From Desulfamplus magnetovallimortis (lineage in GTDB: Bacteria > Desulfobacterota > Desulfobacteria > Desulfobacterales > Desulfobacteraceae), in contig NZ_LT828540.1 in NCBI RefSeq assembly GCF_900170035.1, forward strand, positions 871,428 to 909,212: a stretch of DNA of 37,785 nucleotides, written 5' to 3'. A model generated the notes under the pieces. It did not search any database, had not been told where the DNA came from, and was given only the letters and a program-made list of their open reading frames with translations. The translations under genes and the position numbers were made by a program. Numbering within the stretch: the stretch's first letter is position 1; every line of letters begins with the position of its first letter. Shown one piece after another: positions 32,762-37,785 of this stretch.

Positions 32762-33118
32762 ATGAGCACAATTACCCGCATGGAAACAGCAACACGTATG
32801 AGCAAAACCGTCATCCACAACAATACCGTCTATCTCTGCGGGCAGGTGGCAGACAATTCTGATAAGGGTGCAGGTCCTCAAACGGAAAACATGCTGGCAA
32901 AGGTGGATACTTTGCTTGAAAAAGCCGGCAGCAGCAGGGAACATATGCTTTCTGCAACCATTTATCTTCGTGACATGAAAGATTTTACAGAGATGAACAA
33001 TGTCTGGGATGCATGGGTTCCGGAGGGGTGCGCCCCTGCCCGTGCCTGTGTTGAAGCACGCCTTGCAAGGCCTGATCTTCTGGTGGAAATCTCTGTCATT
33101 GCCGCCATCAGGGAATAA
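32762..33118 (+). CDS. RidA/YjgF-family enamine/imine deaminase
   Basis: 118 aa trimeric-type small protein that hydrolyses reactive enamine/imine intermediates. Start at ATG 32762 with aaggagaaaaa directly upstream; the frame extends 20 codons further but without a site. Family pattern: [53 protein letters not shown], then the active-site region [19 protein letters not shown] with the conserved Arg and Glu. It probably belongs to one of the Rid4-Rid7 branches rather than to RidA proper (inference from the short GQVAD-type region). The partner flavoenzyme upstream would produce imines, giving it a clear job in this operon. Confidence 0.88.
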   Translation: MSTITRMETATRMSKTVIHNNTVYLCGQVADNSDKGAGPQTENMLAKVDTLLEKAGSSREHMLSATIYLRDMKDFTEMNNVWDAWVPEGCAPARACVEARLARPDLLVEISVIAAIRE

Positions 33119-33163
33119 CTGTGATAGAATTTACCAGGAAATTACCGTGAAAGGAATTTTATA

Positions 33164-33646
33164 ATGGAACGTTTTTTCAAATATACACTGACCCTGCTGA
33201 TAAGTACAGTTGCAGCCATGGAGTTCTATCAGGTAATCATGCGCTACATACTGGAGTTACCAGTTATGGGACTTGATGAGATTCTGGTCTATCCAACCCT
33301 CTGGCTCTATTTTCTGGGAAGCGTAAATGCCTCCCGTGAAGATACCCAGATAAAGGCAAATGTTCTGGATGTCTTTTTGAAAAGCGATAGGGCAAAGCTA
33401 AAAGTAAGAATAGTTGCAGATATCCTCTCCCTTGTAACAGCCCTGTGGCTCACCTGGTGGGCATGGGATTATTTCCGGTATGCCCTGCGGGTCTGGAAGG
33501 AGAGCCCCACACTCTACATACCAACTTTCTATGCCGAATGTGTCTTCCTTATCGGTCTTGTGCTGATGAGCGGATATGCAGGCTGGTATCTCTTCAAAAA
33601 CGTAAAGAAACTGATGGCTGGATCGCCAGCAGATCAACGAGCATAA
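33164..33646 (+). CDS. TRAP transporter small permease (DctQ)
   Basis: 160 aa inner-membrane protein with four predicted helices: about 10-30 (LTLLISTVAAMEFYQVIM), 45-65 (YPTLWLYFLGSVNASRED), 88-110 (VADILSLVTALWLTWWAWDYF) and 125-148 (AECVFLIGLVLMSGYAGWYLF). VMRY-like QVIMRYILELPVMGLDEI and the SREDTQIKANVLDVF loop are characteristic. Preceded by gaaaggaattttata. Works with DctM and DctP in Na+-coupled uptake of organic acids or zwitterions. Followed 14 nt later by dctM. Confidence 0.9.
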   Translation: MERFFKYTLTLLISTVAAMEFYQVIMRYILELPVMGLDEILVYPTLWLYFLGSVNASREDTQIKANVLDVFLKSDRAKLKVRIVADILSLVTALWLTWWAWDYFRYALRVWKESPTLYIPTFYAECVFLIGLVLMSGYAGWYLFKNVKKLMAGSPADQRA

Positions 33647-33660
33647 AGGAGTTAGATCCC

Positions 33661-34971
33661 ATGGAATTGGAAATTGTCACAGTATCCCTGATATCCCTTG
33701 CTATTCTTGTGGGAATGCTGAGTTTCGGTGTTCCCCTGCCCTACTGCTTCGGTGGTGCTCTCATGAACATGGTCTTTCTTGGCGGAGCCACCATGAAAGG
33801 TACAATGGTATGGGGCTTCAGTCAGCTTGCCAATCCTGTGCTGCTATGTATTCCGCTTTTTGTATTTGCCGGAACCCTTATGAGTGAAAGCGGCATTGCC
33901 GCAAGTCTTCTGAGGTTTGTAAATATTTTTGTGGGTCGAATAAGAGGAGGACTTGGAGTTGTTGCCTCTGTAAGTTGTGCCATTATCGGTGCCATCTCCG
34001 GCAGTGGTCTTACAGGTGTGGCTGCAACAGGCCCAATCCTTATACCGGAAATGGCATCCAAGGGTTATCCAAGGGGATATGCCACAGCACTTGTTGCCAA
34101 CTCATCAATACTTGGTCTTCTTATCCCCCCAAGTGTCACCATGATTATATATGGATGGGTTACAGATACATCCATTCTTGCCTGTTTTCTGGCAACCCTT
34201 GGGCCAGGACTTCTTATTACCTTTCTCTTCTGTGTGGTGAACATCATAATGTCAAGAAAGTTTCCTCTGGAGCTTGATCCCCCAATGCCCATGGATAAAC
34301 TTGTAAAGGAAGGCACATCCCTCACATCAAAGGCCCTTCCTGCACTTGTGATGCCCATGATCATTCTTGGTGGTATCTACGGTGGAATAATGACCCCAAC
34401 AGAAGCTGCGGCAGTGGCTGTTATCTATGCCATTCCAGTGGGTTTTCTTATATACAGGGGACTTACATTTCAAAGCTTTCTGGAGGCTGCAAAAAACTCT
34501 GCCACTGCTGTGGGAGCCATAATGATAATGATTGTCTTCAGCCTTATGCTGAGCCAAATTTTTGTCATGGAAGATGTACCCCAGGCACTGGTGGAAGGGG
34601 TATTCAGTATCACCCAAAATAAGGTTCTACTTTTGATTCTCATTAACTTTCTTCTCTTTTTCGTGGGAATGATAGTCAATGATGTCACTGCAATTATTCT
34701 CATTGCACCACTTCTTCTACCCCTGATGCAGGCAATTGGTGTAAGCCCTGTCCAGTTTGCCGCAATAATGGGTGTAAATACTGCAATGGGCGGAGTTACC
34801 CCTCCATATGCAAGTATCCTCTACCTGAGTATGCGGATAGGCAAGGTTGAGTTCTCAGACGTAATAAAACCGGCAATGATTCTGATTCTTTTCGGATATG
34901 TTCCGGTGGTCTTTCTCACATCTCTTTGGCCTACCCTCTCCCTCTTTTTTCCGGGACTTTTCGGGTATTGA
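33661..34971 (+). CDS. TRAP transporter large permease (DctM)
   Basis: 436 aa, about 12 membrane helices. The start at ATG 33661 has aaaggagttagatccc upstream; the frame is open much further up, through dctQ, in another frame. Conserved features: SFGVPLPYCFGGALM, ISGSGLTGVAATGPILIPEMASKGYPRGYATALVANSSILGLLIPPSVTMIIYG (family signature), GGIMTPTEAAAVAVIYA, VNDVTAIILIAPLLLPL and GGVTPPYASILYL. Forms the ion-coupled elevator channel that receives substrate from DctP. Next on the strand are a family D repeat and two DctP genes. Confidence 0.94.
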   Translation: MELEIVTVSLISLAILVGMLSFGVPLPYCFGGALMNMVFLGGATMKGTMVWGFSQLANPVLLCIPLFVFAGTLMSESGIAASLLRFVNIFVGRIRGGLGVVASVSCAIIGAISGSGLTGVAATGPILIPEMASKGYPRGYATALVANSSILGLLIPPSVTMIIYGWVTDTSILACFLATLGPGLLITFLFCVVNIIMSRKFPLELDPPMPMDKLVKEGTSLTSKALPALVMPMIILGGIYGGIMTPTEAAAVAVIYAIPVGFLIYRGLTFQSFLEAAKNSATAVGAIMIMIVFSLMLSQIFVMEDVPQALVEGVFSITQNKVLLLILINFLLFFVGMIVNDVTAIILIAPLLLPLMQAIGVSPVQFAAIMGVNTAMGGVTPPYASILYLSMRIGKVEFSDVIKPAMILILFGYVPVVFLTSLWPTLSLFFPGLFGY

Positions 34972-34996
34972 TCAAATATGTTCAAAATGATGTGTT

Positions 34997-35078
34997 TAGC
35001 CTTTTTCGGGCGGACTTTTCCATAACTAACCTGCTTTTACAGGAGACAAAATGGAAATGCCTATACTATTTAATTAAT
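34997..35078 (+). repeat. Family D repeat with micro-ORF, third copy
   Basis: gcctttttcgggcggac, tttccataac, cctgcttttacaggagacaa, then atggaaatgcctatactatt. AGGAG precedes ATG 35051, which encodes MEMPILFN then stop (35051-35077). It ends 29 nt before the first dctP start. Same layout as the copies before gcvT. Confidence 0.7.
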
Positions 35079-35106
35079 AATATTATTTAACAAAAGGAGT
35101 TAAAGA

Positions 35107-36105
35107 ATGAAAAAGCGTCATCTCTATTCACTAATTGTTATGTTGTCTGTTATGGTTTTTATGGTGGTAAACGTCCATGCAAAGACCTGGAAAATTTCAC
35201 ATGTTAGACCCCAGGATACCGCCATTGACAAAGATCTTCGCTGGTTCTCCGATGCAATAAATGAGAAAACAGGCGGCAGGATAAAAACAAAGGTATATCC
35301 TGCCAGCGCACTTGGAGATTACACCGTTGTACAGGAGAGAGTTGGTCTTGGAGCAATTGACATGGCCTGCCAGCCACCTGCATCATCTGCTGACAAGAGA
35401 TTTCAGCTTGTCTATTTTCCCTATATGATGAAAAACTGGGCACAGGCAAAAAAGAACTACTCCGAAGGCGCCCCACTTCGCAAGATCATTGCAGAGCTAT
35501 ATGCAGAGCAAAACATTCACCTTCTTGCTGTGTGGCCTGTCTATTTTGGTGGTATATCCCTGAACAGAGAGCCTGTTTCCCCGGGAGATCCCGAAGCTGC
35601 CAAAGGCATTAAACTCAGGGTTCCGCCAATGAAAACATTTCAGCTTCTTGCTGACTCCACAGGATACCTTGGAACTCCAATACCGTTCTCCGATGCCTTT
35701 ACAGCGGTTCAAACAGGTGTTGTTGATGGAGTTATAGGTTCCGGAGCTGAAGGATACTATTCATCTTTCAGAGATGTAACAAAATACTATATTCCTTCCA
35801 ATACCCATTTTGAGGTGTGGTACCTGATTCTGAACAAAGAGACCTTCGATGATCTAAAACCTGAACTGCAAAAAGAGCTAAATGGTGTTGCCGCAGAATT
35901 TGAGCAGCGCAGATGGGATTCAGCAGAAGCAGATCAAGCAGCCAATGAAAAACGCCTTGCTGACTATGGTGCAACAATAGTTGATATTACAGACGATCAG
36001 ATTGCCTCCATTGCCAAAAAAATTCAGAGTGTTGTCTGGCCAGATGTTCTGGAAGATGTTGGTACAGAGTGGGGACAGAAAGTACTGGATTCCATTATTG
36101 AATAA
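35107..36105 (+). CDS. TRAP transporter substrate-binding protein (DctP), first paralogue
   Basis: 332 aa periplasmic protein. Signal peptide 1-25 (MKKRHLYSLIVMLSVMVFMV, cleavage after VHA). DctP features: KISHVRPQDTAIDKDLRWFSDAINEKTGGRIKTKVYP, LGDYTVVQERVGLGAIDMA, YFPYMMKNWAQAKK, and the ligand-binding Arg in GIKLRVPPMKTFQLLADSTG, followed by FSDAFTAVQTGVVDGVIGSG. A clear aaaaggagttaaaga precedes the ATG. Ligand unknown; a compound oxidised by the upstream dehydrogenase is the natural guess. Confidence 0.92.
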   Translation: MKKRHLYSLIVMLSVMVFMVVNVHAKTWKISHVRPQDTAIDKDLRWFSDAINEKTGGRIKTKVYPASALGDYTVVQERVGLGAIDMACQPPASSADKRFQLVYFPYMMKNWAQAKKNYSEGAPLRKIIAELYAEQNIHLLAVWPVYFGGISLNREPVSPGDPEAAKGIKLRVPPMKTFQLLADSTGYLGTPIPFSDAFTAVQTGVVDGVIGSGAEGYYSSFRDVTKYYIPSNTHFEVWYLILNKETFDDLKPELQKELNGVAAEFEQRRWDSAEADQAANEKRLADYGATIVDITDDQIASIAKKIQSVVWPDVLEDVGTEWGQKVLDSIIE

Positions 36106-36135
36106 CTGTCCGAAATAACTTACCCACCCCCTCTC

Positions 36136-36240
36136 CAATGCTGTTGACTTAAGCCACCGGCCAACTCATACGAGATGAGAATATTCAATGATTTCTCAAT
36201 CTCTATCTTCTGCCGTAAAACTCTTAAGGCAACAGCATTG
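36136..36240. mobile_element. 105-bp MITE-like insertion with 18-bp inverted ends between two dctP genes
   Basis: Left end CAATGCTGTTGACTTAAG (36136-36153) and right end, inverted, CAATGCTGTTGCCTTAAG (36223-36240): one mismatch. The flanks accccctctcc and gccacctctcc suggest an 11-bp duplication with two changes. The target is a GC-rich palindrome (cccacc...ctctcc / ggagaagggaggtggg). The CTTAAG inner end again recalls the IS231/IS4 group. Confidence 0.7.
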
Positions 36241-36299
36241 GCCACCTCTCCAGCCATGGAGAAGGGAGGTGGGCAATGCTAATGAAAGGTGAAGACACA

Positions 36300-37304
36300 A
36301 TGAGAAATTCCATTCCCATCAGACGATATTTTTTTCTCATACTGCTTGTCTCTTTATTCCTGGCATGCAGCACAGTCATGGCCTCTTCTCCACAGGTCTG
36401 GAAAATTGGTCATGTGAGATCATCAGGATCTTCCGTTGACAAGGATATTCATACCTTTGTAGAAAATATAACAGAGCAGACCAGCGGTGACATCTCATTT
36501 AACATCTATCCGGGCAATCGCCTTGGAGACTACTCCACTGTCCAGGAACGGGTCTCTTTTGGTGAAGTTGAAATGTATGTTGGCCCGGTTGCAACATCAA
36601 TTGACAAAAGACTGATGCTGGCATTCACACCATTTCTTGTCACAAACTGGAGCGAAGCACAAAAAATGTACTCACATGGAACCCCCATGATGAATGCCAT
36701 TGAAGAGTATCTTGAAGCCCAGAATATAAAACTTCTTGGTGGATGGCCTGTTTATTTTGGAGGCATTGCACTTACGGCAAAACCGGTTGCCCCGGGCAAT
36801 CCTGATATCTCAAAGGATATGATCATAAGGGTTCCGCCAATCAAAAGTTTTGAAATGACAGCCAGAGCCCTTGGATACACCCCCTATCCCATAACTTGGA
36901 TGTATGCTAAAATGGGACTTAAAACCGGAATGGTTACAGGTCTTATAGGCGGGGGGGCCGAAGGTTATGCAGGGTTAAGTGAATATATAAAATATTACAT
37001 TCCATTGAAAGATCACTTTGAGTACTGGTTTGTCTATATGAATCTTGATATCTGGAAATCCCTTTCCGGAAAAACTAAAAACATCTTCAATAAAGCTGCC
37101 GCAAAAATGGAGATAGATCGCTATGCTGTTGCCGAGGCAGAAGAGGAAAAAAGCCTCACCCGCCTTAAAACAGGGGGAATTGAGATTATTGAGCTGACAG
37201 ATTTGGAACAGTCAGCTTTGCAGGCAAAGGTTAAAAGTCAAGTATGGCCGCTGCTGAAAGAGGAGACAGGCCCTGTTTTTGACACCATTGTAAATCAAAA
37301 ATAG
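36300..37304 (+). CDS. TRAP transporter substrate-binding protein (DctP), second paralogue
   Basis: 334 aa from ATG 36300 (aaaggtgaagacaca upstream); an alternative ATG at 36276 follows a GGAGG that belongs to a GC palindrome. Signal peptide with RRYFFLILLVSLFLACSTVMA. It is a clear paralogue of the preceding protein: WKIGHVRSSGSSVDKDIHTF, LGDYSTVQERVSFGEVEM, GGWPVYFGGIALTAKPVAPGNPD and IIRVPPIKSFEMTARALGY correspond block for block. The specificity segment differs (PITWMYAKMGLKTGMVTGLIGGG instead of PIPFSDAFTAVQTGVVDGVIGSG). Two binding proteins for one DctQM pair would widen or tune substrate range. Confidence 0.9.
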   Translation: MRNSIPIRRYFFLILLVSLFLACSTVMASSPQVWKIGHVRSSGSSVDKDIHTFVENITEQTSGDISFNIYPGNRLGDYSTVQERVSFGEVEMYVGPVATSIDKRLMLAFTPFLVTNWSEAQKMYSHGTPMMNAIEEYLEAQNIKLLGGWPVYFGGIALTAKPVAPGNPDISKDMIIRVPPIKSFEMTARALGYTPYPITWMYAKMGLKTGMVTGLIGGGAEGYAGLSEYIKYYIPLKDHFEYWFVYMNLDIWKSLSGKTKNIFNKAAAKMEIDRYAVAEAEEEKSLTRLKTGGIEIIELTDLEQSALQAKVKSQVWPLLKEETGPVFDTIVNQK

Positions 37305-37313
37305 ACTAATATT

Positions 37314-37520
37314 GTTAAATTGATAATTGAAAAGCCTAACTATCTGTTATCTGGATTAATTTTTTTGACCAAAAAATAGGCATCCTTCATTTGAACCCAA
37401 AAATACTTTACACTTTTTTGCGAGAGATTCCCGCCACACAGACTTTTCTCTCCGGAAAGTGTAAACTGGGAAATGAAGCATGCCAAAAAATAAAATATTT
37501 TTCAAGAAAGCTATAGTTTA
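37314..37520 (+). repeat. Family F repeat, interrupted copy
   Basis: Left block ttaaattgataattgaaaag, ctaactatctgttatc, ttaatttttttgacc; right block aaaaaataaaatatttttca, agaaagctatagtttact. The two blocks align with the continuous copy at 23603-23700 once 37379-37492 is removed. Confidence 0.8.
37379..37484. mobile_element. Family C MITE, 106 bp, with 8-bp target duplication
   Basis: Ends GGCATCCTTCATTT and, inverted, GGCATGCTTCATTT (13 of 14 identical). AAAAAATA flanks it on both sides (37371-37378 and 37485-37492). Internal ctttacactttt and ggaaagtgtaaa arms match the copies at 5985 and 12191. The length equals the 5985-6090 copy exactly. Confidence 0.88.
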
Positions 37521-37576
37521 CTGAATTCAGGAGGTAATGGCATATAACGACCATGGCAAACTGATTTACAACAATT

Positions 37577-37785
37577 AAGAATGAAAGTCCTTAAAATCCT
37601 TAAAAGGCGAGGACTTTCATATAACGTACATGGCGGATAGCCGCCACAATCGAAGAGATGAAAGTCGTTTTAAAAACAGCCACTTACTGAGACTTTCATA
37701 TAAACGTACATGGCTGATGACCGCCACAATCGAAGAGATGAAAGTTGTTTTAAAAACAGCCTGTTACCGAGACTTTCATATAAAA
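37577..37785 (-). repeat. Family A two-hairpin repeat array, reverse orientation, continuing past the window
   Basis: At least two full units and one partial unit on the minus strand: GAAAGTC/GACTTTC stems with differing loops, and GGCGG-atag-CCGCC and GGCtgatgaCCGCC-type second stems. It lies at the opposite edge and in the opposite orientation to the array at 1-237. Confidence 0.85.

Larger units (their letters stand above)
37305..37785. other. Terminal intergenic region made of nested repeats
   Basis: No gene. A family F repeat (37314-37520) split by a family C MITE, about 55 nt of unassigned sequence, then a family A array that continues beyond the window. Confidence 0.65.

Overview
The window looks like chromosome from an AT-rich, repeat-laden member of the Desulfobacterota, probably a Desulfobacteraceae/Desulfonema/Desulfamplus-type sulfate reducer. 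That placement is inference: it rests on gene content (ResB, split glycine dehydrogenase GcvPA/GcvPB, large hybrid histidine kinases, TRAP transporter, Rpn-type nuclease) and on the very high density of short palindromic repeats. No rRNA, tRNA or CRISPR array was seen.

Layout. 1-359 repeats; 360-1943 (-) ResB; 2421-8316 (-) hybrid histidine kinase, family-3 periplasmic binding protein, second hybrid histidine kinase; 8431-8994 (-) elongation factor P; 9413-10942 (+) guaA; 11127-14294 (+) a membrane coiled-coil protein, a 61-aa Cys-rich protein and a conserved protein of unknown function; 14431-15885 (-) dihydrolipoyl dehydrogenase, divergent from an Lrp/AsnC regulator at 16306; 16992-23578 (+) gcvT-gcvH-gcvPA-gcvPB-lipB-lipA; 23709-28490 an amidohydrolase, a PP2C-like phosphatase, a GT4 glycosyltransferase and an Rpn-family nuclease; 29298-37304 (+) an apparent catabolic operon: three subunits of an HcnABC/D-hydroxyproline-dehydrogenase-like flavoenzyme, RidA, TRAP permeases DctQ and DctM, and two DctP binding proteins.

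How the genes fit. Lpd, GcvT, GcvH and GcvPA/PB are all parts of the glycine cleavage complex; LipB and LipA build the lipoyl group that GcvH needs; the Lrp-type protein is a plausible amino-acid-responsive regulator. gcvPA carries a -1 frameshift in an A-rich run. The 29-37 kb operon reads as import of a small organic or amino acid by TRAP, oxidation by a flavin/iron-sulfur dehydrogenase releasing an imine, and imine clean-up by RidA.

The most unusual content is outside the genes. At least eight families of short structured repeats lie in nearly every intergenic gap. Three copies of one ~105-bp MITE-like family (GGCAT-type inverted ends, 8-bp target duplications) can be delimited to the base. 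One is nested inside another repeat and adds exactly 114 bp (38 sense codons) to the open frame of a binding protein. Another is nested in a repeat whose uninterrupted copy is 14 kb away. Two further insertions have 18-bp inverted ends and 10-11 bp duplications, recalling the IS4/IS231 group, and sit in GC-rich palindromes. Two hairpin repeat families keep base pairing while the stem sequences change. A ~77-bp repeat containing a Shine-Dalgarno and a micro-ORF (MEIPIL) stands before both gcvT and dctP. All repeat calls were made by eye; genome-wide searches would be decisive.
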